Assembly (NCBI GenBank): GCA_002898535.1
Contig: BEHN01000001.1
Coordinates: 325,564-389,563, forward strand
Direction: 5' to 3'
From: a bacterium HR11
GTDB taxonomy: Bacteria; Acidobacteriota; HRBIN11
Length of the DNA stretch: 64,000 nt
Positions within the stretch are counted from its first letter, which is position 1; each line of letters opens with the position of its first letter. A program made the translations under genes and the position numbers. The notes under the pieces were generated by a model. The model saw only the letters and a program-made list of their open reading frames with translations, was not told where the DNA came from and did not search any database. Positions 8,571 to 16,557 of this stretch are shown piece after piece.

Positions 8571-10898
8571 CTAAAACGTATAGCTGACCTTCATGTAGAA
8601 CACGGTGACGTTATAGCCCTTCAGTTGAGTCCCCATGAGGGTCGCTCCGTTGAACGCTCCCGTCGCGGTGACCGGGATATATACGAAGCCGACGGTACTC
8701 AGGTCGTCGTCATAGCGGAACTTTTCCCACAGGGCACCGACCGTGTACACGAGCCCCCGGGTGACCGTGTACCGCAGGCTGGCATTCAGGACATGGAACC
8801 GGACGTCGTCGACCTGGCCAAAGTTCACCGGCTCGAAGGGATTTGCATCGTTGGCCGACGTTCCGACGGGGCTCACGAAGGCGACGGCCCCGTCCGACTT
8901 CGAATACGTGTAGGATACGTCCGCCGTCAGCTTCCGGGGCTTCAGCAGGACGGCCTGCAGGCCCCCGCCCAGGCTGTGGAGCTTGTCTTTTTCGTCCGAC
9001 GTCCAGTTGCTGAGGGAGTCCAGACCGGTCTCCCGCACGTAGGGGTCCCCGACCCCGCCCGGGACCCATTGCCGGGCCTTGGTGCGGTTCTTGTAATCTT
9101 CCAGACTGTAGAAAGCAAAGAGGCTGACCTGCTCCGTCAGGGCGTAATCGGCGTCCACCGAATAAACGGTCCGGCGGTCGTTCAGGAGGCCCAAGGGGGA
9201 GTCCCGGAAGTCGTCCTTCCCGTAGACGACCGAACCCGAGAGGGTCAGCTTGTCCGTAGGACTCACCGAGGCCATCACCAAGATGCTGTCTCGGTCCCGA
9301 TTCGCCTGGTCGTACTTCCGCAGGAAGGGGATCTGGGGCGGGTTCTCGACCTCCTCCTCACCCAGGTGAGAAGCGATGAAGGGGATCATGAAGTCGTACT
9401 CGCCCCGCCGTTGGGACCGCTCGTAGGCCGCCCGCAGGGTCAGCCAGGACAGGGGCGTCGTGTCCAGAGCGACCTTGAAGATGTTGTCGTCCTGCTCGGC
9501 GACTTCCCGGAAGACCCGGTCCGTCCGGATGAACCGGTAGCCGAGCGTGAGCGTCGTCGACTTCCAGACGTCCAAGCTGAGGTCCACCAAAAAGCTATTC
9601 TTCTTGAAGCCGGTCGGGACGTTCGCCGCCGGTTCGGGCTCCCAGACGGCGTCCATCCGGACGTGGCCCGGGAAGTGGATCTGTTCGGACTTGTTGTCCC
9701 AGTGATAGAAGTTGTACTTCAGCTTAAGGCGGGCGAACCGCAGGGGCTTGGAAGTCAGCAGGACCTGGAGCTGGGTGACGTCGACCTTCAAGTCCGCCTG
9801 CTGAATCGGCAGGCTGGCCTTGTCCCAGGCGTCGAAGGGGACGGGCTCACCGGGGACCCCGCTCGGGGCCCCTTTACTGATCGCCCGGTTGGACGTGTAG
9901 GGCACTAAGGGGTCGTTCTGGGTCAGACGCCCGAAGGAAGCCGTGGCCGAAAGCCGACTCTGAAGGGGGAGGTCCATCAGGACGCCGCTGAACGAGAAGT
10001 AGTGCGCCCGGTTATTGGGATACAGGTCGATCAGGCCCGTCGCCGGCCCGGCCAAGTAGGACTGAATGTAAGCCGTGGGGGACGTGCTGTCCGTTGCCCG
10101 ATAAGGGTTTGCCCACGTCAGGGTGTCGATGTTGTTCGCAAAGTCCGAGAAGTAGTAGCTGAAGTTCACGAAGAGGGGCTTGCGGCCGTACTCGGCAGCA
10201 AGACGCACCTGGGTCGTGTCGTAGTCGATGGGTTCGGGGATCTCGACCGTATTGCCAAAGCCGAAGCTTCCGCCGAAGGGTCGCGTGCCTTCACGTTTCT
10301 CAAAGCTGGTCTCGGCCGTCAGCCGGAAGGGGTCCCAGGCGACGACTTTCAGGTCGGCCCGGAAGGTCTTCCGAAAGAGGGCCTCATCGAAGGTCGCGGC
10401 CCCGGGGAGGTAGCCCAGGATGCGGCCGACCAGGTCCGTCGGCGACCGGGACGACTGCAGGTCGCTTTGAAGCCGCGGACTCAACTGGAGATGGCCGGTC
10501 CCGATGCCCGAAAACAGAGACTGAGCGTCAAAGGCGAACCGGTGGGGGATCTTGTCGTAGGTCAGGTCCAGCTTGAACCATCCGAACCGCTGGCTCGTCA
10601 GCCGGAGGAGCTGGTCGTCCCGGGCGATGTTCTTCGCCAGGGCTTCTAAGACGTAAGCACCCCGGCGATACCGGACCGTCACGTCGCCCCACGAACCCGG
10701 CGGAAAGGCTCGATACTCGGTGAACTTCGCCGAATCCCGGAGATGGCTCACGGCGGCGGCCGTGACCTCCGTCTGGACCGTTACCGTAGGGCGGACTTCC
10801 TCTTGCTGGGCCTTCTCCTCTTGGGCCCATCCGTAAGGTAGGACAGACAAGAGCAGGATCGCCCCTAAGATGGCAAACATCTTCCCACGTCCCGACAT
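8571..10898 (-). CDS. MtrB/PioB-family outer-membrane beta-barrel
   Basis: A 775-residue outer-membrane protein. It has a signal peptide (residues about 1-25, ending GWAQ), then strand-rich sequence with alternating hydrophobic residues and a final aromatic residue (VSYTF), typical of barrels. The YDKIPHRF...SGIGTGHLQL region near residues 118-140 matches the MtrB/PioB decahaem-associated family, whose barrels hold an MtrA-type cytochrome across the outer membrane. Its 775 residues are near the family's usual 650-750. A GGAGGG ribosome site precedes the ATG. It begins 12 bases after the decahaem cytochrome gene, the classic mtrA-mtrB pairing. No outer-surface MtrC-type cytochrome is in this window. 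Confidence 0.87.
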   Translation of the reverse strand: MSGRGKMFAILGAILLLSVLPYGWAQEEKAQQEEVRPTVTVQTEVTAAAVSHLRDSAKFTEYRAFPPGSWGDVTVRYRRGAYVLEALAKNIARDDQLLRLTSQRFGWFKLDLTYDKIPHRFAFDAQSLFSGIGTGHLQLSPRLQSDLQSSRSPTDLVGRILGYLPGAATFDEALFRKTFRADLKVVAWDPFRLTAETSFEKREGTRPFGGSFGFGNTVEIPEPIDYDTTQVRLAAEYGRKPLFVNFSYYFSDFANNIDTLTWANPYRATDSTSPTAYIQSYLAGPATGLIDLYPNNRAHYFSFSGVLMDLPLQSRLSATASFGRLTQNDPLVPYTSNRAISKGAPSGVPGEPVPFDAWDKASLPIQQADLKVDVTQLQVLLTSKPLRFARLKLKYNFYHWDNKSEQIHFPGHVRMDAVWEPEPAANVPTGFKKNSFLVDLSLDVWKSTTLTLGYRFIRTDRVFREVAEQDDNIFKVALDTTPLSWLTLRAAYERSQRRGEYDFMIPFIASHLGEEEVENPPQIPFLRKYDQANRDRDSILVMASVSPTDKLTLSGSVVYGKDDFRDSPLGLLNDRRTVYSVDADYALTEQVSLFAFYSLEDYKNRTKARQWVPGGVGDPYVRETGLDSLSNWTSDEKDKLHSLGGGLQAVLLKPRKLTADVSYTYSKSDGAVAFVSPVGTSANDANPFEPVNFGQVDDVRFHVLNASLRYTVTRGLVYTVGALWEKFRYDDDLSTVGFVYIPVTATGAFNGATLMGTQLKGYNVTVFYMKVSYTF

Positions 10899-10910
10899 GG
10901 CCTCCCTCCT

Positions 10911-11888
10911 TCAGCGGGCTAAGCTTTTGCCGGATGGATGGTTGCTTCCGTGAATCTGGGAGTGGCAGTTCAGACAGTTCCGGTAGAACGCCCGGTTGTT
11001 CAAGGCTTGAAATACCGAGAGTCCTTGAGCGGCCTGCTGGGGATTCAAGGCATACAGCGTACCCGGGTGGCGGCTATTGGAATGACAACTCTGGCACAGG
11101 AAGGGCGTCTTCGACACCAGGAGCTTGTTGTGGGACGACCCGTGCGGCGTATGACACGTCACACAGCTTTCCGTCACCGGGGGGTGTTCCCACAAGAAGG
11201 GACCCCGCTTTTCCGTGTGGCACTCATAGCACTTCTCGTTGATCGAATTGGCGGCGATGAGCTTGTCGGTCACCGTCCCGTGGGGGTTGTGACAGCTCGT
11301 GCACGTCATCCGGCCCTCCCGGATGGGATGGTGCGAATTCTTGTGGATCTCGGCCTTCACCTGCTGGTGGCATGTCGTACAGGTCTCGACTTCCGTCGGC
11401 TTGGCCAGCATCTTCGGATGGCCGCTATGGACGCTGTGGCAATTTGTGCAGGCCAAATTCCGGCTTTCGTGGGGGCTCCCATGCCAGAGGGCGACCTTCG
11501 TCGTCATCGTCTCATGACAGCTCAGACAGACGGCATTCCGCTCCTCGACGGAGAGCTTCGACTTCGGACCCAGGACCTGGATAGAAGTGTTCCCTGACTC
11601 CGCCGGAGCGGCCCCGTTGCCAGGAACCTCGCCGCCCTGCTCCTTCACGTGCGCCGCCCCGGGGCCGTGGCAGGTCTCACATCCGAACTTGGCCTCCGGC
11701 GTGCGCTTGTCTTCCTTCACGCCGTGAGTGGTCTGGATGTAACTCTGGTAGTACGGTGCGTGACACTCGCGACACGTCTGCGTGCCCGCGTAGCCCTTCG
11801 CGGGGGGAGCCTCCGGGGCCGCCAAGGCGAACGTCGTGAGGAGAAATCCGACCAGACATCCGACGAGGATGAGCACTTTCTGCTTCAT
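10911..11888 (-). CDS. MtrA/DmsE-type decahaem cytochrome c
   Basis: A 325-residue periplasmic cytochrome with a signal peptide (residues about 1-23) and exactly ten CxxCH motifs, from CRECH near residue 39 to CLNCH near 305. Many distal His residues (CTNCHSVHSGH, CTSCHNPHG, CVTCHTPHG) fit bis-His ligation, as in MtrA and DmsE. Size and haem count match the family. It has a strong GGAGGGGG ribosome site and is the first gene of a pair with the MtrB-like barrel 12 bases downstream, so the two probably form a trans-outer-membrane electron conduit. Confidence 0.93.
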   Translation of the reverse strand: MKQKVLILVGCLVGFLLTTFALAAPEAPPAKGYAGTQTCRECHAPYYQSYIQTTHGVKEDKRTPEAKFGCETCHGPGAAHVKEQGGEVPGNGAAPAESGNTSIQVLGPKSKLSVEERNAVCLSCHETMTTKVALWHGSPHESRNLACTNCHSVHSGHPKMLAKPTEVETCTTCHQQVKAEIHKNSHHPIREGRMTCTSCHNPHGTVTDKLIAANSINEKCYECHTEKRGPFLWEHPPVTESCVTCHTPHGSSHNKLLVSKTPFLCQSCHSNSRHPGTLYALNPQQAAQGLSVFQALNNRAFYRNCLNCHSQIHGSNHPSGKSLAR

Positions 11889-12267
11889 CGCCCCCTCCTT
11901 GTCCTCTGTTAAAGACTTGGGCTTTTAGAGTCTGCCGATGGGTGATCTGTACAATTTCCGTTCCAAACGGCCTTCTCCGTCGTCCGGGACGTGCGACCTC
12001 GTCACTTGTCCACAGGGCCCGCCGAAAGGAGCCTGGGGGGTAGGGATGCAGGGTAGGAAAAGATAGAAATACGGATGGAAGGCTCCCGCCCTACTCACTG
12101 AGAGCGGGGTCTGGGTCCATTCGGCCGATAGGCAGATGGGCGTTTTCATCTCAGCCCCGCGCGCAAGGACGGATTCGCTGGATAATAGATATCTGCTTGC
12201 GCGAAATCACCCACCCGCGGGTGATTTCACCCGCAGTTCCCCGGGAGGGCCCGGGAGCGGAAGGGCA
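11889..12267. other. gap with a 10-bp hairpin; probable promoter region
   Basis: No gene is supported. A perfect inverted repeat (10-bp arms 12203-12212 and 12219-12228, six-base loop) lies 40 bases past the lipoprotein cytochrome gene. It lacks a T tract, so it may be an operator or a weak terminator. Short AT-richer stretches at 12050-12070 and 12178-12195 stand out from the GC-rich background and could hold the decahaem gene's promoter, but no clear -35/-10 pair can be named. Confidence 0.4.
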
Positions 12268-12600
12268 TCATTGACGTCGCAGGAAAGCTACCAGGTCCTG
12301 AATTTCCTGTGCGGTCAAGGCGATACGGGGCATCGGGGGAAACCCCGGATTGCGGGGCCGGCGCCCGGTCTGGCGGTAGACGACCTCGGGGTCGGTGAGC
12401 CACAGTTCCAGCGTAGTGGCGTCATAGCGGCGGCCGACGCCCCGCAGGTCGGGTCCCGTCTTGGGACCCTGGCCGATCGTATGGCAGTAAGGGCATCCTC
12501 GCTCTTGGAAGACCTGGGCACCCCGCCGGGGGTCCCCTGAGGCGCATCCAAAGCCCAGGAGGACGATCAGACACCCCAGGCCCCAAGCCCATCGAGCCAT
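12268..12600 (-). CDS. lipoprotein cytochrome c
   Basis: A 110-residue monohaem cytochrome c. The N-terminus has a hydrophobic stretch ending in a lipobox-like FGC (Cys near residue 19), so it is probably lipid-anchored. The haem motif is CPYCH near residue 36 and a likely Met ligand lies in FPPMPRIAL near residue 90. The ATG at 12600 was chosen over an upstream one at 12639, which lies in repeat DNA. It is the first of the cytochrome genes on this strand, upstream of the mtrA-like gene, but 379 bases separate them. Confidence 0.83.
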   Translation of the reverse strand: MARWAWGLGCLIVLLGFGCASGDPRRGAQVFQERGCPYCHTIGQGPKTGPDLRGVGRRYDATTLELWLTDPEVVYRQTGRRPRNPGFPPMPRIALTAQEIQDLVAFLRRQ

Positions 12601-12602
12601 CT

Positions 12603-12660
12603 TGCTCCTCACAAATCGGCAGTCCGGGAGTTCGGCCATTCGGGAATTCGGCCGTTGGGT
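12603..12660. repeat. GGCAGTTC/GGGAATTC octamer array
   Basis: Degenerate 8-base units (GGCAGTCC, GGGAGTTC, GGGAATTC, GGCCGTTG). The family recurs at 13468-13508, 22945-22990, 23058-23100, 47908-47952, 48105-48155, 61000-61025 and 63478-63505. It sits just upstream of the lipoprotein cytochrome gene. Confidence 0.6.
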
Positions 12661-12702
12661 CGTAGGAAGCAGGCCATCGGGACTCGGCCCTCAGGATAAC
12701 AA

Positions 12703-12772
12703 AGCCGTTCGGGCGGTGAGAAGTGAGATGGAGAGCGGAAAGGGCACCTCCACGGAAGCACGATGTTTCAGG
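12703..12772 (-). repeat. dispersed 70-bp element, copy 1
   Basis: This unit reads AGCCGTTCGGG..AAGGGCACCTCC..GAAGCACGATGTTTCA. Close copies in the same orientation are at 33066-33146 and 33437-33514. More diverged copies lie at 13006-13080, 13307-13376, 17867-17937, 33357-33436, 33605-33678, 45038-45111, 50141-50213 and 61271-61340. No open reading frame or transposase is associated. Confidence 0.7.
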
Positions 12773-12777
12773 CATTC

Positions 12778-12861
12778 GGCAGATGGGCAGGTCGGCAGAT
12801 AGGCAGGTCGGCAGATGGGCAGATGGGCAGGTGGGCAGGTCGGCAGGTCGGGAGATGGGCG
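12778..12861. repeat. ten-copy degenerate octamer array (GGCAGATG)
   Basis: Ten consecutive 8-base units, GGCAG(A/G)T(G/A/C), keep strict register from 12778 to about 12857. It joins a dispersed 70-bp element on its left and palindromic units on its right. Related arrays are at 3897-3950, 33147-33205, 33520-33600, 45112-45225 and 48150-48195. There are no spacers, so it is not a CRISPR array. Confidence 0.8.
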
Positions 12862-13005
12862 TCTATCCACGGGACACCGGCCGTCGTGCCGGTGGCTTCC
12901 GTAGAGAGCCGGCCGTCCTGCGGGCGTCCTCCTCATGCACCGCCCGTCCTGGCCGGGTCGATCCCCTTTGAACACCGCCAGGGATGGCGGTGTCATCCTT
13001 AACAA
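12862..13005. repeat. cluster of palindromic repeat units
   Basis: Four or more units of the pattern ACACCGgCC-n4-GGCcGGTGT. The clearest is 12972-12993, with a 9-bp perfect stem ACACCGCCA/TGGCGGTGT and a GGGA loop. The same hairpin recurs at about 33295-33316, and relatives at 4055-4240, 52965-52985 and 57200-57230. Possibly a bidirectional terminator or a REP-like element. Confidence 0.7.
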
Positions 13006-13080
13006 GCTTGAAAAATCGAGATGGCCGGGCCACCGTTTTCCCGGATGGGAACCGCATTTCTCCCAACCGAACGGCTCTGA
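13006..13080 (+). repeat. dispersed 70-bp element, copy 2
   Basis: Reads AAGCTTGAAAAATCGAGATGG..CTCCCAACCGAACGGCTCTG. Nearly the same sequence is at 33357-33436 in the same order after palindromic units, so the whole composite block appears duplicated between the two sites. Confidence 0.65.
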
Positions 13081-13101
13081 TAACAAAGAATTCATCTCAA
13101 A

Positions 13102-13124
13102 ACCCTCTCCCTGGGGGAGAGGGT
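13102..13124. repeat. 10-bp perfect hairpin, ACCCTCTCCC/GGGAGAGGGT
   Basis: Perfect 10-bp arms with a three-base TGG loop, followed by AGGGTGAGGG. It resembles the CTCTCCC-type REP palindromes common in high-GC bacteria. No T tract follows. Confidence 0.6.
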
Positions 13125-13510
13125 AGGGTGAGGGCCTTGATCCAGAGCTTCTCTCTCACTGAGATCAGGGACTCTTGAGACGAGTTCAGAGAGGGACTTG
13201 AGATGGATTCCACAAGCCATCCCCTCAAGACGAGGAGGCCCCCTGGGCCCAAGCCGGTCTATGGTCCGTGGTCTATGGTCTATGGTCGGATTTATGAGAG
13301 CGCTTCAAAGCCCTTCGGTTCGTGAGAATGGCGTCGGAACAACCTTTCCCATCCCCCGGAAAGTACGATTTTTCAAGGTGACGGAGTGACGAAGGGACGA
13401 GCGACGGTCTTGGGCCGGTCGGCCGGTCGGCCGATAGGGCCCTGGATGGCAGGGCTTTTGGGACCCTCGGCCGAACTCCCGAATTCCCGGACTGCCGAAT
13501 TCCCGAAAAG
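13125..13510. repeat. mixed repeats upstream of the hydrogenase operon
   Basis: No gene is seen. The stretch holds TCTATGG heptamers (about 13257-13290), a dispersed 70-bp element (13307-13376), a short GGTCGGCCGGTCGGCC run (about 13418-13433) and GGAATTC-type octamers (13468-13508). The 36 bases at 13257-13292, heptamers running into CGGATTTATGAGA, are matched closely at 50250-50285. Confidence 0.6.
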
Positions 13511-13614
13511 CATCCGTCCCAGAATTGAGACTCCCATCCGACTCCAGGGTCCCACTTTTCGGACAGCCGCCGTCTGGATTTTCGCCCGAGGCCGATCCCT
13601 CTTCGGCCGAGGGC

Positions 13615-13628
13615 GGCACAGAAATTGT
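13615..13628 (+). promoter_or_regulatory. possible sigma-54 promoter before hyaA
   Basis: GGCACA-GAAA-TTGT has the spacing of the sigma-54 consensus GGCACG-N4-TTGC, with the -12 C replaced by T. It would place transcription start about 25 bases before the hydrogenase ATG. Uptake-hydrogenase operons are often sigma-54 dependent. The -12 mismatch and lack of other support keep this weak. Confidence 0.25.
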
Positions 13629-13665
13629 AACCGATTTCTTTCCGACTCCCTCGGCGAGGTGGTCT

Positions 13666-14814
13666 ATGTGGGGTGGCATCCAGACTCTCCATACCTGGGA
13701 ACGTTCAGGCCTCCTGGACGACGCCTGGAGTCGTCGGGAGTTCCTGAAGTTCTGCGGGCGGATGGCAGTCCTTCTGGGACTTTCGGACGCCTTCATCCCC
13801 ACGATCGCTCGAGCCCTGGAGACGGCGGTTCAGAATCGGCGGCCCTCGATCATCTGGCTGGAGTTTCAGGACTGTGCCGGCAACACGGAGTCCTTCACCC
13901 GGGCGAATTCCCCATCGGTGGCCCAGGCGGTCTTAGAAGCTGTGTCCCTGGACTATCACGAGACGCTCATGGCGGCGGCCGGGCATCGGGCCGAGGAAGC
14001 CCGTCGGAAGGCCCTGGAGGCGAACAAGGGTCAGGTCATCGTCGTGGTCGAGGGCTCGATCCCCACGAAGGACGACGGGATTTACTGCACCATCGGCGGC
14101 CAGACGGCCCTGCAGATCATCCGGGAGGTAGAGCCTTACGCCTTGGTCTTTGTGGCCGTCGGGACCTGTGCGGCCTTCGGCGGCCTCCCCAAGGCGAATC
14201 CGAACCCGACGGGCGCCGTCGGGGTCGAGGACGTCGTCCGGACGAAGCCGGTCATCAACCTACCGGGGTGCCCGGCGAATCCGGACGTCCTGATGGGGCT
14301 TCTGGTGCACTATCTGGTCTTCAACCGTCTGCCGGACCTGGACGCCCAGCGGCGGCCCCTGTTTGCGTACGGCAAGCGGATTCACGACACCTGCGAGCGG
14401 CGGCCCCATTTTGATGCCGGTCAGTTCGCCCTCGCCTTTGACGATTACGGCGCCCGGCAGGGCTACTGCCTCTACAAGCTCGGATGCAAGGGCCCCGAAA
14501 CCTATAACATCTGCGCGTCTTTGCGCTGGAACATGCAGGCCAGCTGGCCCGTCAAGGCCGGCCATCCCTGCATCGGCTGTTCGGAGCGGGACTTCTGGGA
14601 CCGGTTCACGCCTTTTTACGAGCGGCTCCCCGAGGTTCGGGCCTTCGGTGTGGAACAGCGGGCCGACCGCCTGGGCGGCACGCTGGTCGGCGTGACGGCT
14701 GTCGGCGTCCTGGCCCATGCGATTTACACCTGGGCGGTCCGACGGGCCGAGCGGAAGGCGGAAGAGCTGGCCAAGAAGGAAGAAGAAGCCAAGCCGAAAC
14801 CCCCTGAAGGCTAA
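13666..14814 (+). CDS. hyaA: NiFe hydrogenase, small subunit (group 1, membrane-bound)
   Basis: A 382-residue electron-transfer subunit. A Tat signal (SRREFLKFC, residues about 22-31) leads it to the periplasm, and a C-terminal helix (about residues 325-345) anchors it. Iron-sulfur ligands are visible: the first proximal motif as DCAGNTES, VGTCAAFGG, LPGCPANP, HDTC..GYC, then CKGP, NIC and HPCIGC. In the first motif the second Cys of the usual CxxC is Asn. The ATG at 13666 is preferred over one 141 bases upstream in repeat DNA because it gives a normal Tat leader. It is followed 12 bases later by the large subunit and begins a long hydrogenase operon. Confidence 0.93.
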   Translation: MWGGIQTLHTWERSGLLDDAWSRREFLKFCGRMAVLLGLSDAFIPTIARALETAVQNRRPSIIWLEFQDCAGNTESFTRANSPSVAQAVLEAVSLDYHETLMAAAGHRAEEARRKALEANKGQVIVVVEGSIPTKDDGIYCTIGGQTALQIIREVEPYALVFVAVGTCAAFGGLPKANPNPTGAVGVEDVVRTKPVINLPGCPANPDVLMGLLVHYLVFNRLPDLDAQRRPLFAYGKRIHDTCERRPHFDAGQFALAFDDYGARQGYCLYKLGCKGPETYNICASLRWNMQASWPVKAGHPCIGCSERDFWDRFTPFYERLPEVRAFGVEQRADRLGGTLVGVTAVGVLAHAIYTWAVRRAERKAEELAKKEEEAKPKPPEG

Positions 14815-14826
14815 AGGAGGGGGATC

Positions 14827-16542
14827 ATGGCTCGCATCGTCGTCGACCCCATCACCCGCATCGAGGGGCACCTCCGCATCGAGGCCGAGGTGGACGGCGG
14901 ACGCATCGTACGGGCCTATTCGTCCTGTACGATGTGGCGGGGTGTCGAGCGGATCCTCATCGGGCGGGACCCCCGGGACGCCTGGGCCTTCGCCCAGCGC
15001 ATCTGCGGGGTCTGCACGACCGTTCACGCCTACGCCTCCATCCGGGCCGTGGAGGACGCCCTGGGCATCGACGTCCCCCCGCTGGCCCAGGCCTTCCGGA
15101 ACCTCATGATCGCCACGCAGAACGCCCATGACCACGTCATGCACTTCTACCACCTGCATGCCCTCGACTGGGTCAACGTCCCGAATGCTCTGAAGGCGGA
15201 CCCCAAGAAGACGGCCGACCTGGCGCACGCTGTCTCTGACTGGCCGAACTCCAGTGAGGCCTACTTCCGGGACGTCCAGAGCAAGCTCAAGAAGTTCGTC
15301 GAATCGGGCCAACTCGGGATCTTTGACAACGCTTACTGGGACCATCCGGCCTACAAGCTCCCGCCCGAGGCCGACCTCCTGGCCGTCGCCCACTACCTGG
15401 AGGCCCTGGACTGGCAACGGCGGGTCATCCGCATCCTGACCTTCCTGGGCGGCAAGGACCCCCATCCGAACTTCGTGGTCGGTGGCGTGCCCCTGTCGGT
15501 CAACTTGGCGTCCCCGTCGGTTGTTAACGCCGAGGTCCTCTCCATGATCAAGACCCACATCGACGAACTGAAGGCGTTCGTCGAGAAGGTCTACATCCCG
15601 GACCTCATCGCCATCGCCGGCTTTTACAAGGAATGGGCTCAGTGGGGTGCCGGCGTCGGCAACTACCTGGCCTACGGCGAACTCCCCGAGGGCAAGACGA
15701 ACGAAATCGACCGCCTGTATCTCCCCCGAGGGGCCATCCTGGGACGAGACCTCCAGACGGTCCACGACGTCGACCCCAAGGACCCCGAACAGGTCCAGGA
15801 GTCGGTGGCTCACTCGTACTACCGTTATGGCCGGGGCGACAACGTCCTGCTCCACCCCTTCGAGGGCGAGACGGAGCCGAACTACACGGGTCCCAAGCCG
15901 CCGTATGAGTACCTCAACGTGGAGGGCAAGTACAGCTGGCTGAAAGCGCCCCGCTGGCGGGGCCACAGCATGGAGGTCGGCCCCCTGGCCCGGATGCTGG
16001 TCGCCTATGCGAAGGGCAAGCCCTACGTGAAGGAGAAGGTCGACTACGTCCTCCAGAAGCTGGACGCACCCCTCACGGCCCTGTTCTCGACGCTGGGCCG
16101 GACGGCCGCCCGGGCCATCGAGGCCTGGGTCATGGCGGATTATCTGCCGCAGGTCTACGACCGCATCGTCTCCCTCATTCGCATGGGCGACACGACGACC
16201 TTCAACGGCCTCAAGTGGGACCCCTCGACATGGCCCCGGGAAGCGAAGGGCTTCGGCTACATGGAGGCACCGCGTGGGGCCCTTGGCCACTGGGTCACCA
16301 TCCGGGACGGCAAGATCGCTCACTACCAGTGCGTCGTCCCCTCGACATGGAACGGCGGTCCCCGGGACGCGGCCGGTCAGCCCGGCCCCTACGAGGCCGC
16401 CCTGGAGGGCACGCCGATTCAGAATCCGGAAGCGCCCCTCGAGCTCCTGCGGACAGTCCATTCCTTTGACCCCTGCATGGCCTGTGCGGCGCACATCTAC
16501 GACGCCCAGGGTCGGGAAATCGTCCGGGTCCGGGTCCAGTGA
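14827..16542 (+). CDS. hyaB: NiFe hydrogenase, large (catalytic) subunit
   Basis: A 571-residue catalytic subunit that splits or forms H2 at a NiFe(CN)2CO centre. The two Cys pairs that bind nickel are present: RICGVCTTVH near residue 58 and DPCMACAAH near residue 550. After the final His there is a 15-residue tail (IYDAQGR...VQ), removed by the HyaD-type protease once nickel is in place. The N-terminus DPITRIEGHL is canonical. AAAGGAGGGGG precedes the ATG. It sits in order small-large-cytochrome b, the layout of respiratory uptake hydrogenases. Confidence 0.96.
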   Translation: MARIVVDPITRIEGHLRIEAEVDGGRIVRAYSSCTMWRGVERILIGRDPRDAWAFAQRICGVCTTVHAYASIRAVEDALGIDVPPLAQAFRNLMIATQNAHDHVMHFYHLHALDWVNVPNALKADPKKTADLAHAVSDWPNSSEAYFRDVQSKLKKFVESGQLGIFDNAYWDHPAYKLPPEADLLAVAHYLEALDWQRRVIRILTFLGGKDPHPNFVVGGVPLSVNLASPSVVNAEVLSMIKTHIDELKAFVEKVYIPDLIAIAGFYKEWAQWGAGVGNYLAYGELPEGKTNEIDRLYLPRGAILGRDLQTVHDVDPKDPEQVQESVAHSYYRYGRGDNVLLHPFEGETEPNYTGPKPPYEYLNVEGKYSWLKAPRWRGHSMEVGPLARMLVAYAKGKPYVKEKVDYVLQKLDAPLTALFSTLGRTAARAIEAWVMADYLPQVYDRIVSLIRMGDTTTFNGLKWDPSTWPREAKGFGYMEAPRGALGHWVTIRDGKIAHYQCVVPSTWNGGPRDAAGQPGPYEAALEGTPIQNPEAPLELLRTVHSFDPCMACAAHIYDAQGREIVRVRVQ

Positions 16543-16557
16543 ATAGGGAGGCCGGCC

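Noticed and set aside
12778-12861. Octamer array as a CRISPR array
   Set aside because: Units are 8 bases with no spacers, no leader and no cas genes nearby.
13102-13124. Hairpin as a Rho-independent terminator
   Set aside because: Perfect stem but no T tract on either strand and no gene ending nearby.
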